Below, piece by piece: positions 43,414 through 51,963 of a DNA stretch of 64,000 nucleotides (position 1 is the stretch's first letter; each line of letters begins with the position of its first letter). The notes under the pieces are model-generated. The model worked only from the letters and a program-made list of their open reading frames with translations, made no database searches and was not told the DNA's origin. Made by a program: the position numbers and the translations under genes. The stretch is from an uncultured Pseudomonas sp. (lineage in GTDB: Bacteria; Pseudomonadota; Gammaproteobacteria; Pseudomonadales; Pseudomonadaceae): positions 57,357 through 121,356 of the forward strand of contig NZ_CAMPHV010000013.1 in the NCBI RefSeq assembly GCF_946886105.1, given 5' to 3'.

Positions 43414-43754
43414 CTAGTACTCCTTAACTGCTGGCTAACCAAGCCGGCATCATCCTCTGCCGCCATCGAACGCATCAAGTCCAAATGCGATGACTTGGAC
43501 ACCAAGTCACAGCCTCCGGATGGAACACCGGAGTGTGCGCTTGGTTTCAAATTGTCCTTTACGAACATATTTATTTTCGTAATCGAACCGCCACAACACT
43601 AAAGTTAGGGCGTCGCCTGAAGACGCATTGGGGTCAAGTCGTTACTCTTTTAATACGACCGTTTGATTCCCAGATTCCATTTTCCAGGCACACAGCCCGT
43701 GGTGGAAACCAGGATGGAAACGTCATCCCGCATCACTGCCATGGAGAGACCGCA
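43414..43754. promoter_or_regulatory. Structured regulatory region before the lipid/export cluster
   Basis: No gene in 341 bases. It contains several inverted repeats: GTCCAA-N10-TTGGAC (43479-43500), overlapping TGACTTGG-ACA-CCAAGTCA (43491-43509), CTCCGG-N8-CCGGAG (about 43513-43533) and TACGAA-N10-TTCGTA (43560-43581). The last lies in an AT-rich stretch that may hold the promoter, about 175 bases before the first cluster gene. Two sites share the same 6-10-6 layout, as expected for a dimeric regulator, though their half-sites differ. Confidence 0.45.
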
Positions 43755-44519
43755 GTGCGTATGAGCGTCATTTTTGCCGCGCTTTTGAGCGTAGCCAGCC
43801 CCCTGCAAGCGATGACCGGCGAAGAGCTTGCGATTCAAGCCGACGCCCGGATTAGAGGCTTTCATGATCAATCGGTCAGCTTACGCATGGAGCTGATAAA
43901 CCCGGCTGGGGAGCGTGCAGAACGGATGCTGCGGGTGCAGAGCCTGGAGTACCCCGAAGGCGAGAAAACCCTGATGATTTTCGATACCCCGCGGGACCTG
44001 CGCGGCTCCGCTCTGCTCTCCCATACCCACCCGCAAGGCGATGACGAACAGTGGTTATACCTGCCTGTGGTCAAGCGGGTGAAGCAGATTGGGGCGCGCA
44101 ACAAGTCCGGACCCTTTATGGCATCGGAGTTCGCTTTCGAAGATATTGTTACCCCGTTCTGGCAAAAGTTTACTTATGGCAACGCTACCCAAGTCGAGCT
44201 GAACGGCCTGGCCTGCTACCAATTCGAACGCATTTCCAAGGACAGCTATTCGGCATACAGCCGCCAGATCGTCTGGCTGGATCGGGAAAATCTGCTGGTG
44301 CGCCGTATCGACTATTACGACCGCAAGAACAGCCTGCTGAAAACCTATGAGGCCAGCGACTTCAGCCTGCACGCCGACAAACATTGGCGACCGGCGCAGA
44401 TGCATATGCGCAACCATCAGAACGGCAAGCAAACGCGCCTGACCTGGCAGGACTTCGTCTTCGCCCAGGGTCTGCAGGACGCCGACTTCAGCCAGAACGC
44501 CCTGCTGCGAGCCCGATAA
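43755..44519 (+). CDS. LolA-like outer-membrane lipoprotein-sorting family protein
   Basis: A 254-residue exported protein of the LolA-like family found next to MMPL/RND permeases (PF17131 type). It has a signal peptide (MSVIFAALLSVASPLQA), then the family core: MLRVQSLEYPEGEKTLMIF, RGSALLSHTHPQGDDEQWLY, LPVVKRVKQIGARNKSGPF and ASEFAFEDI. Such proteins have a hydrophobic cup that carries lipids across the periplasm. The start is probably GTG 43755, two codons before ATG 43761, because GGAGAG at 43743 is spaced for it; the open frame extends far upstream but lacks a start with a ribosome site. The barrel gene begins on the next base after its stop, so the two are coupled. It is the first gene of the cluster. 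Confidence 0.85.
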   Translation: MRMSVIFAALLSVASPLQAMTGEELAIQADARIRGFHDQSVSLRMELINPAGERAERMLRVQSLEYPEGEKTLMIFDTPRDLRGSALLSHTHPQGDDEQWLYLPVVKRVKQIGARNKSGPFMASEFAFEDIVTPFWQKFTYGNATQVELNGLACYQFERISKDSYSAYSRQIVWLDRENLLVRRIDYYDRKNSLLKTYEASDFSLHADKHWRPAQMHMRNHQNGKQTRLTWQDFVFAQGLQDADFSQNALLRAR

Positions 44520-45797
44520 ATGAACGTTTTACGCAAAGCGCTGCCGATCGCGGCGCTAACGGTGGCGGCTGCGCCGTTGTTGGCCGGGGAATGGCAAAAC
44601 AGCCTGCATATCGAGCACTGGCAATTCCCCGATGCCGGTGCCCAGGGGCAAGCGCGCAGCAACCTTTCGCTGAGTTTCAAAAGCGAGTGGTGGCATGGGT
44701 TCAACGACGGCCGCGACAGCCTGGCGTTCAGTCCCTTCCTGCGTCTGGATCAACACGACGCCCGGCGTAGCCACTGGGATATCCGCGAGGCGGCCTGGAC
44801 CCATCTGGGCGACGGTTTCGAGCTGCGCACCGGTATTCGCCAGGTGTTCTGGGGGGTTACCGAAGGTGTGCACCTGGTGGACATCATCAACCAGACCGAC
44901 CTGGTGGAAAGCCTGGACGGCGAGCAGAAGCTCGGCCAGCCGATGATCAACCTGGCCTTCGAACGCGACACGCAGATGCTCGATCTGTTCGTGCTGCCGG
45001 GCTTTCGCCCGCGCACTTACCCTGGCGAAGACGGGCGCCTGCGTCTGCCGTTGGTGGTCGATGCCGACGATGCCGAATACGAGGCGGCGAACGGTGCCCG
45101 GCATGTCGATCTGGCCGCCCGTTGGCAGCTGAATTTACCGGCGTTGCGCCTGGGCCTCAGCGCCTTTCGCGGCACCTCCCGCGAGCCCGAATTGCGGCCC
45201 GAAGTCGACTACCGCCAGGTGCTGACAGTCAATAGCCAGCCCTACGCCTTCGCTCCCGGCTACCAACCGCAGCTGACGCCCTATTACCCGCAGATCCGCC
45301 AGTTCGGCGTGGACCTGCAAATCACCCAGGGCGATCTGCTGTGGAAGCTGGAAAGCGTCCGCCGTAGCGGTGGCCGCCAGACCTATAACGCCAGCGACGC
45401 CGGCATCGAATACACCCAGGTTGGCGTGCTGGGCAGCCAGGCCGACCTCGGTTGGCTGCTCGAATACCTGCATGACAGCCGCGGCGCACGCGCCACCTCG
45501 CCTTTCGCCGACGACCTGCTACTGGGCTGGCGGCTGGCGCTGAACGATCAAGCCAGCAGTGAGCTGCTGACCAGCCTGATCGTCGACCGCGACAGCGGCG
45601 AGCGCCTGTTCAGTATCGAAGCCAATCGCCGCCTCAGCGATCAACTGCGCCTCGAACTGGAGCTGCGCGCCTTCGGCCATACGCCATCGCGGCCGCAACA
45701 GCCCTTCGACTACCTGCTGGCCTACGACGACCGCCACCCCTTACGCCCACTCAGCCGCGACGATTTTTTGCGTATCGGCCTGAGCTGGTTCTTTTGA
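44520..45797 (+). CDS. Outer-membrane beta-barrel protein (DUF1302-like)
   Basis: A 425-residue protein with a signal peptide (IAALTVAAAPLLAG) and many amphipathic strands (LSLSFKSEWWHGF, FELRTGIRQVFWGVTEGVHLVDIINQ), ending in the aromatic C-terminus GLSWFF that barrels use as an assembly signal. The GxxQVFWGxxxGxxxVDIIN region resembles DUF1302 proteins. It starts directly after the LolA-like gene and ends 27 bases before the RND permease. Together the three would span periplasm, outer membrane and inner membrane. No pore function is shown by sequence alone. Confidence 0.8.
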   Translation: MNVLRKALPIAALTVAAAPLLAGEWQNSLHIEHWQFPDAGAQGQARSNLSLSFKSEWWHGFNDGRDSLAFSPFLRLDQHDARRSHWDIREAAWTHLGDGFELRTGIRQVFWGVTEGVHLVDIINQTDLVESLDGEQKLGQPMINLAFERDTQMLDLFVLPGFRPRTYPGEDGRLRLPLVVDADDAEYEAANGARHVDLAARWQLNLPALRLGLSAFRGTSREPELRPEVDYRQVLTVNSQPYAFAPGYQPQLTPYYPQIRQFGVDLQITQGDLLWKLESVRRSGGRQTYNASDAGIEYTQVGVLGSQADLGWLLEYLHDSRGARATSPFADDLLLGWRLALNDQASSELLTSLIVDRDSGERLFSIEANRRLSDQLRLELELRAFGHTPSRPQQPFDYLLAYDDRHPLRPLSRDDFLRIGLSWFF

Positions 45798-45824
45798 GCA
45801 ACGCCCCGCAGCGAGAAATAGCCC

Positions 45825-48197
45825 ATGCCCACCTCATTGCCGCAACCCGCCCGCTCGCCATTCAGCGCCCGCCTCGCCGAATGGATAGTCAGCCATCCGC
45901 TGCTGTGCATCGTCGCCACCGTGCTGCTGACGTGCGGTTTGCTCATTGGCGCGGCCGGTTATCGCTACTCGGTCGACCATCGCGCGTTTTTCAGCAGCGA
46001 CAGCCCTGAACTGCTGGCCTTCGAAAAGCTGCAACAGGACTACTCGAAGACCGACACCGTGCTGATCGCCCTGCGCCCCGAGGATCGCCAGGTATTCAGC
46101 CGCGAATTCCTCGGCGTGCTGAGCCAGCTCACCGCCGACAGCTGGGAGCTGCCCTATGCGCAACGCGTCGAATCCCTGAGCAACTTCCCCCATATCCAGG
46201 TCGACGGCGACAACATCGACACCCGCGACCTGGTGGAGCAACCCGCCGAACTGACGCCCGCGCAGTTGGAGAAAATCCGCACGGTGGCGCTGAACGAGCC
46301 CTTCCTGCGCGATGCCCTGGTCAACCCCGAAGGCAGCCTGGCCGGCGTGCGCATCACCCTGAACATGCCGGGGCTGGATCAGAAGCAGGAGATTCCCCTG
46401 GTGGTCGGCGAGGTGCGCCGCCTGGTCGCCGACTTGCAGCGGCAACACCCGCGGATCGAAGTACACCTGGCCGGCCAGACCATCGCCAACCAGGCCTTCC
46501 CGGAGGAATCGCAAGCCGACTTCACCCGCGTCTGGCCCTGGTTCGCCCTGACCATGATGCTGTTGCTGGTGTACCTGTTCCGCTCGTTCAAGGCCATGCT
46601 GGTGGTGTTCGTCGCCTGCCAACTGGCGGTGCTGGCCGGCGCCGGGCTGGTCGGCTGGTTCAAACCGACGATCAACGACTCGGTGATAGTCGCGCCGATC
46701 ATGATCCTCGCCCTGGCGTTCGCCGACGGCATTCACCTGGTGGTCAAGTGGGTTCAGGGCATGCATGCCGGTCTCGATCGCCGCGCCGCCATGGTCGAGA
46801 GCCTGCGCCACAACATGGGCGCGATGACCCTGACCAGTCTGCTGACCGCCTTGGGCTTTCTCACCCTGCACTTCAACGAGTCGCCGCCGTTTCGCGTGAT
46901 GGGTTACATAGTCGCCGCCGGCGTCATGCTCGCGCTGTTGTTCACCCTGTTGTTCAGCGCCCCGCTGCTGGCCAGCCTGCCCGGCAAACCGCCGCGCAAG
47001 ATTCCCGCGCTGATGGCCAGCGACTCGCCGCAGATGCGCGCCTTCGCCGATCTGCTGATTCGCCGCCAACGGCCGCTGCTGGCCATTCTGCTGTTATTCG
47101 GCCTGGGCCTGTGCGCCTTGCTGCCGCTGAATCGGATCAACGACGACCCGGTTGGCTATTACAGCCCGGACACCCGATTCCGCCAGGACATGCAGCGGGT
47201 CAATGCCGAGCTGACCGGCATCGGCGAAATCAACTACTCGCTGCCGTCCGGCCAGGTCGACGGCATCCTCGAGCCGGCCTACCTGAAGCAAGTGGATGCC
47301 TTCAGCCAATGGCTGAAAACCCAGGATAAGGTGGTGCAGGTCAATTCCCTGGCCGACGTGATCAAGCGCGTCAATCAGGTCATGCATGGCGACGACCCGG
47401 CCTTCTACCGGATTCCCGACAGCCGCGAGGAAATCGCCCAGTACCTGCTGCAATACGAACTGTCCCTGCCGTTCGGCACGGACCTCAATTACCTGCTGCG
47501 TTTCGACCGCAGCGAATCGCGCCTGCGGGTGGCGGTGGGCACCAGCAGCGGCCAGGCGATCATCGCCCTGGAACAGGCCGCCCGGGACTGGCAACGTCAA
47601 CACCTGGCGGCCGCGCAACAGGCGCCCGGCACGTCGCTGTCGTTGATGTTCGCGCATATCGGCGAGCGCTCGATCGGCGGCATGTTCGCCGGCCTGATCG
47701 GTTCGCTGTTCGTCGCCTCGTTGCTGGCCGCCGGCCTGTTCCGCAATTGGCGCCATGGCCTGACCTGCTTTCTCGGCAACCTGCTGCCCATCGGCATGGC
47801 ATTCGGCGTCTGGGGCCTGTGGAGCGGCAACGTCGACCTGGGCCTGACCGTGGTGATCGGCATCGCCTTCAGCGTGGTGATCGACGACAGCATCCACTTC
47901 ATCAGCAAGTACGAGCGCGCCCGGCGTAACGGTCTCGGCGCCGAAGACGCGGTGCGCCAGTGCCTCGGCAATGTCGGCTATGCGCTGATCACCACCAGCG
48001 TGGTGCTCGGCCTGGGCTTCGCCTGGCTGGCCAACTCGAACATTCAGATCACCGTCAACACCGCCCTGGTCACCTGCCTGAGCATCGCCTTTGCCTTGCT
48101 CGTCGACCTGGTGCTGCTGCCCATCTGCTACCTGCTGCTGGACAAGCGCGAACTGCCGGCCAGCGACACCTCGACCGCGGGGCAAATGACGTTCTGA
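45825..48197 (+). CDS. MMPL/HpnN-type RND family permease
   Basis: A 790-residue inner-membrane protein with two homologous halves. Each half has one helix, a large periplasmic loop, then a five-helix block: ADGIHLVVKWVQG in the first half, and VVIDDSIHFISKYERARR in the second, the acidic-residue segments of the MMPL, patched and hopanoid-transporter (HpnN) branch of RND proteins. Members of this branch move lipids or hydrophobic molecules with the proton gradient. Context with a LolA-like carrier and a barrel protein suggests lipid export to the outer membrane. A hairpin separates it from the biosynthetic genes downstream. Confidence 0.88.
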   Translation: MPTSLPQPARSPFSARLAEWIVSHPLLCIVATVLLTCGLLIGAAGYRYSVDHRAFFSSDSPELLAFEKLQQDYSKTDTVLIALRPEDRQVFSREFLGVLSQLTADSWELPYAQRVESLSNFPHIQVDGDNIDTRDLVEQPAELTPAQLEKIRTVALNEPFLRDALVNPEGSLAGVRITLNMPGLDQKQEIPLVVGEVRRLVADLQRQHPRIEVHLAGQTIANQAFPEESQADFTRVWPWFALTMMLLLVYLFRSFKAMLVVFVACQLAVLAGAGLVGWFKPTINDSVIVAPIMILALAFADGIHLVVKWVQGMHAGLDRRAAMVESLRHNMGAMTLTSLLTALGFLTLHFNESPPFRVMGYIVAAGVMLALLFTLLFSAPLLASLPGKPPRKIPALMASDSPQMRAFADLLIRRQRPLLAILLLFGLGLCALLPLNRINDDPVGYYSPDTRFRQDMQRVNAELTGIGEINYSLPSGQVDGILEPAYLKQVDAFSQWLKTQDKVVQVNSLADVIKRVNQVMHGDDPAFYRIPDSREEIAQYLLQYELSLPFGTDLNYLLRFDRSESRLRVAVGTSSGQAIIALEQAARDWQRQHLAAAQQAPGTSLSLMFAHIGERSIGGMFAGLIGSLFVASLLAAGLFRNWRHGLTCFLGNLLPIGMAFGVWGLWSGNVDLGLTVVIGIAFSVVIDDSIHFISKYERARRNGLGAEDAVRQCLGNVGYALITTSVVLGLGFAWLANSNIQITVNTALVTCLSIAFALLVDLVLLPICYLLLDKRELPASDTSTAGQMTF

Positions 48198-48208
48198 AAA
48201 CGTTTCCA

Positions 48209-48231
48209 GCCCAGCCAGCGTCTGGCTGGGC
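48209..48231 (+). other. Intercistronic hairpin in the cluster
   Basis: GCCCAGCCAG-CGT-CTGGCTGGGC, ten base pairs with a three-base loop, in the 69-base gap between the permease and the UbiA-like gene. There is no T run, so it is probably not a terminator; it may set relative mRNA stability of the export and synthesis halves. The following gene uses GGAAGGA at about 48252. Confidence 0.6.
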
Positions 48232-48266
48232 GAGCACTCTCACCACTTACGGAAGGAATCCTGGAT

Positions 48267-49226
48267 ATGCATGCAGCCAGCCTGAGCCACGCCGCTCCTC
48301 TCCACAGCCGCTTTCTGGCCTGGATCAACGAACGTTTCCCCTTCGCCAACGCCCTGCTGTTTTTCATCCTCTACCTGACCACCGCCGCGCTGGTCCAGGC
48401 CGCCCGAGGCGGGCCGCTGCAGTTGAGCCCGGTCGACGGCCTCGCCTGCCTGGCGACCTGGTCGTTCTTTCTCCTGCTGCGCGTGCTCGACGAGCACAAG
48501 GATTACCAGCTCGATTGCCACAACCATCCGCAACGCGTGTTGCAGAGCGGCTTGATCACCCTCGATCACTTGAAGGTCGCCGGCCTGCTGGCGGTGACGG
48601 CGCAACTGGCGCTGTCCCTCTGGCTCGACCGCGGCATCGGCCAGGCGACGTACGCCTGGTTGGCGTTGCTGGCCTGGACGCTGCTGATGGCCAAGGAGTT
48701 CTTTATCGGCGAGTGGCTCAACCGTCATCTGACCTGGTACGCCGTGTCGCACATGCTGGTCATGCCGCTGCTGGTGTATTGGCTGGCCAATCTGGCGCAA
48801 CCGGGCGTGCGGCTCGGCGACGAATTGCTGGCGATGATGCTGCTGGCCTTCGTCAGCGGCTTCTGCTTCGAGATCACCCGCAAGACCAAAGGCCCGGAAG
48901 AAGAACGCTCGAGCATCGAGTCCTATTCACGGATTTTCGGCACCGCGGGTTCCGCACTGGTGGTGATGCTGCTGGTCAGCGCCATGCTGGCCAACCAGCT
49001 ATGGCTGATCCGCTTGCTCGCCGGCGAACTACCGACCTGGTCGCTATCAGTGCTGGGCGGTTTCTACCTGCTAGCCCTCTGGCAGATCGGGCGCTTTCTG
49101 CGTGCACCTAACGCCAAAGCCCGTGGTCACAACGAAGCCGTCGTCGCCCTGACCATGCTCGCCGGCTATGCCGTGCTGATCGGTGTCGCGGCACAGATTC
49201 ATGGTCTGCAACTGAATGGATTCTGA
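48267..49226 (+). CDS. UbiA-family membrane transferase (variant second motif)
   Basis: A 319-residue protein with about eight to nine hydrophobic helices in the UbiA layout. The first acidic motif is DEHKDYQLD (Asp75, Asp79, Asp83), close to the NDxxDxxxD site that binds Mg-prenyl diphosphate. The second motif, usually DxxxDxxxD, reads EITRKTKGPEEER with Glu residues. UbiA enzymes transfer prenyl or related groups; in archaea one family member makes digeranylgeranylglyceryl phosphate. It is the first gene of the synthesis half and ends 10 bases before the fusion reductase gene. The substrate is unknown, and the acidic changes make a non-standard donor possible. Confidence 0.75.
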   Translation: MHAASLSHAAPLHSRFLAWINERFPFANALLFFILYLTTAALVQAARGGPLQLSPVDGLACLATWSFFLLLRVLDEHKDYQLDCHNHPQRVLQSGLITLDHLKVAGLLAVTAQLALSLWLDRGIGQATYAWLALLAWTLLMAKEFFIGEWLNRHLTWYAVSHMLVMPLLVYWLANLAQPGVRLGDELLAMMLLAFVSGFCFEITRKTKGPEEERSSIESYSRIFGTAGSALVVMLLVSAMLANQLWLIRLLAGELPTWSLSVLGGFYLLALWQIGRFLRAPNAKARGHNEAVVALTMLAGYAVLIGVAAQIHGLQLNGF

Positions 49227-49236
49227 GGGGAACAGC

Positions 49237-51963
49237 ATGCAAAACACCTCCGCATCACAGCCAAACCGCACCACTTTCAGCGCCGCCGACGAGGCCCGCT
49301 GCCATTTCACCGACCGCCAACTGGGCGACCTGATCCCCATCGATGTCGCCAAGGACCAGCTCAATGTGCTGCTCAGCGGTTATACCAAGCTGCCGAACCT
49401 GGGCACCCAGTTCGATGAATTGCAGTTGCATGTGCAAGGCGTCGAGTACCGGCTACGGCAAATGCGCGTCAAACAGATCATCGAAACCCCGCAAGGCCCG
49501 CAACTGACGCTGTGCTGCAGCGGCTGCCGGGACACCGCCGAACGTCTCTGGCAACTCAGCTATCAACTGCGCGTGCGCGATCTCGACCAGTTGCAGCCGG
49601 TGTACGACGAATTCAACCTGCCCAAGGTGCCCGCCCGCGGCCTCTACAGCGAAGAAGCCCGCCAGGAGCGCCTGCGTTTCCTGCGCAGCGAAACCGGCGC
49701 AGCCATAAGCGAAGTGGCGCAGATCCGCCTGGAGCCGCACAAGCTGGTGAGCAATATCGAAGCCTTGATCGGCTCGGTGGAAATCCCCCTGGGCATCGCC
49801 GGCCCCTTGCAGATCAAAGGCGGCCACGCCAACGGCCTGTTCTATGCGCCCATGGCGACCTCCGAAGGCGCCCTGGTGGCCTCGACCACCCGCGGCGCCA
49901 CGGCGCTGTCGCGCTCCGGCGGGGTCAGCACCCGGGTGCTCGGCCAGCGCATGATGCGCGTGCCGCTGTTCGGCTTCGACAGCATGAGCCAGGCGCTGTT
50001 TTTCGCCGAATGGGTGCAGGACCGCTTCGCCGATTTGGCCGAGGTGGTGGGCAAGTACTCCAACTTCGCCCAGTTGATGGAAGTACAGGCCCAGGTCATG
50101 GGGCGCAATGTGCATGTGCACTTCGTCTATGAAACCGGCGACGCCGCCGGGCAGAACATGACCACCACCTGCACCTGGCAGGCCTGCCAATGGATTTTGC
50201 AGAGCATCAAGCGCTTCGCCGGGCTCAAGGTGCGCAACTTCCTGGTCGAGGCCAACCTGTCCAACGACAAGAAGGTCACCTACCAGACCTACCTCAAGGG
50301 CCGTGGCGTGCGCGTGCTCGCCGAAGTGCTGCTGCGCGACGATATCTGCCGCAAGGTGCTCAAGGTCAGCGCTGCGCAGCTGGTCAACGCCTACCAATGC
50401 GTGGCCAGCGGCGGCCTGGCGGCCGGCATGATCGGCCTCAATATCAACGTCGCCAACGTCATCGGCTCGATGTTCGCCGCCCTCGGCCAGGACATCGCCT
50501 GCGTGCACGAATCGTCCCTCGGCCATCTGCACATGGAGCTGACCGAGGAAGGCCACGCTTACTGCACCATGACCTTGCCATCGCTGGTGATCGGCACGGT
50601 CGGCGGCGGCACCAATCTACCGCAGCAGCGCGAGTGTCTGGAAATCATCGACTGCGCCGGTCCCGGCAAGGCGCACAAGCTCGCCGAGGTGATCGCCGGG
50701 TTCTGCCTGGCGCTGGATATCTCCACCTTGTCGGCGATCGCCGCCGACCAGTTCGCCCGCGCCCATGAACGCCTGGGGCGCAATCGCCCGGTCAATTATC
50801 TGAAGCAGGCCGACCTCGACGTGGCGTTGTTCAACCAGATCTTCAGCCACAGCGGCCAGGGCGAGCTGCGCCTGTTCGCCGCCGAGCCGTTGCAGCTGGT
50901 CAACAAGGGGTCGAGCATCATCACCGAGCTGACCGCGCACAAGGTCAACAAATTGCTCGGCCACTTCCCCTTCCAGCTTAAGAGCTCGGCCGGCGAATTC
51001 CCGGTGATGGTCAAGGTCAAGCCGCTGGATGACGAAGTCATTTTGATGCTCAACAGCATGGCGGCCATGTGCGACCCAAGGCTGGCCCAGAGCTTTAACC
51101 AGTTCCGCGAACAGATCGGCTTCAAGGGCTGCCACGTGCGCGAACTGGCGGTGATGAGCCAGCGCGATCCACGCTTCACCGCGCATGCACCACGGGTCTA
51201 CGGCGTGCTCGACGATCCGCAGCGCGAAGCCTTTGTGATAGTCGAAGAGTTGCTGCAAGGCCTGCGTCTGATGGACAGCGCCGACGACACCCACGCCTGG
51301 CGCCAGGCCGACCTGGAAACGGCGATCCGCGGCATCGCCGCGGTGCACAGCATCTGGTACGGCCGCGAAGCCGAATTGCTCGAACAACCCTGGATGGTCG
51401 ATTACCCGACCGCCGCGGGCATGAGCGAGAAACGTCGACTATGGGAACTGCTCGGCGCCCATGCCCGCGAGGAGTTCCCCGAGTGGCTCAGCGAGGACGA
51501 CCTCGACGTATTCCGCAGCATCGTCGCCGGCATCGAGCATTGGTGGGCGGACATCGAAGCCATGCCGCGCACCCTGATCCACAACGACTTCAACCCGCGC
51601 AATATCGCCCTGCGCGACACGCCGGAAGGCTCGCGCCTGTGTGCCTACGACTGGGAACTGGCGACCCTGCACCTGCCGCAGCACGATCTGGCGGAACTGC
51701 TCGGCTTCACCCTCAACGGGCCAATCGACCCGGCCCAGGTCGAGGTTTTTCTCGAACTGCATCGCCTCGAATTGCAACGCCACAGCGGCCAGCCGATCGA
51801 CCCGCAGCAATGGCGCTACGGCTACAAGCTGGCGCTGCGCGACCTGATGGTCAGCCGCATGCCGCTGTACATGATGGCCCATACGTTCCGCCATTACGCC
51901 TTTATGGAGCGGGTCTACCGCACCTTCCGTCAACTGCTGGAAATCGAAGGGGTGCGCCTGTGA
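49237..51963 (+). CDS. HMG-CoA reductase-like / APH-like kinase fusion protein
   Basis: A 908-residue fusion. Residues 1-140: unassigned beta-rich domain with four Cys near 93-97. Residues about 165-515: class I-like HMG-CoA reductase, with NIEALIGSVEIPLGIAGP, ATSEG (Glu210), GDAAGQNM cofactor motif (301-308), NDKK (Lys345), GQD (Asp419), GTVGGGTNL and ARAHERL (His510). All four catalytic residues of the family (Glu, Lys, Asp, His) are kept. Residues about 570-900: aminoglycoside-phosphotransferase/choline-kinase-like domain with the catalytic loop HNDFNPRN (782-789) and metal Asp805 in DWE. ATG 49237 has GAGGGG upstream. It overlaps the next start (TGATG). A reduction of a thioester to an alcohol coupled to phosphorylation of that alcohol is a natural reading, but the substrate is unknown and mevalonate synthesis for growth is not implied. 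Confidence 0.85.
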   Translation: MQNTSASQPNRTTFSAADEARCHFTDRQLGDLIPIDVAKDQLNVLLSGYTKLPNLGTQFDELQLHVQGVEYRLRQMRVKQIIETPQGPQLTLCCSGCRDTAERLWQLSYQLRVRDLDQLQPVYDEFNLPKVPARGLYSEEARQERLRFLRSETGAAISEVAQIRLEPHKLVSNIEALIGSVEIPLGIAGPLQIKGGHANGLFYAPMATSEGALVASTTRGATALSRSGGVSTRVLGQRMMRVPLFGFDSMSQALFFAEWVQDRFADLAEVVGKYSNFAQLMEVQAQVMGRNVHVHFVYETGDAAGQNMTTTCTWQACQWILQSIKRFAGLKVRNFLVEANLSNDKKVTYQTYLKGRGVRVLAEVLLRDDICRKVLKVSAAQLVNAYQCVASGGLAAGMIGLNINVANVIGSMFAALGQDIACVHESSLGHLHMELTEEGHAYCTMTLPSLVIGTVGGGTNLPQQRECLEIIDCAGPGKAHKLAEVIAGFCLALDISTLSAIAADQFARAHERLGRNRPVNYLKQADLDVALFNQIFSHSGQGELRLFAAEPLQLVNKGSSIITELTAHKVNKLLGHFPFQLKSSAGEFPVMVKVKPLDDEVILMLNSMAAMCDPRLAQSFNQFREQIGFKGCHVRELAVMSQRDPRFTAHAPRVYGVLDDPQREAFVIVEELLQGLRLMDSADDTHAWRQADLETAIRGIAAVHSIWYGREAELLEQPWMVDYPTAAGMSEKRRLWELLGAHAREEFPEWLSEDDLDVFRSIVAGIEHWWADIEAMPRTLIHNDFNPRNIALRDTPEGSRLCAYDWELATLHLPQHDLAELLGFTLNGPIDPAQVEVFLELHRLELQRHSGQPIDPQQWRYGYKLALRDLMVSRMPLYMMAHTFRHYAFMERVYRTFRQLLEIEGVRL

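Noticed and set aside
48267..49226. Calling the UbiA-like gene ubiA (4-hydroxybenzoate prenyltransferase)
   Set aside because: The second acidic motif is altered and no ubiquinone gene is near.
49237..51963. A complete mevalonate pathway
   Set aside because: Only the HMG-CoA reductase-like domain is present. No HMG-CoA synthase, mevalonate kinase, phosphomevalonate kinase or diphosphomevalonate decarboxylase is visible, so mevalonate use for growth is not supported.
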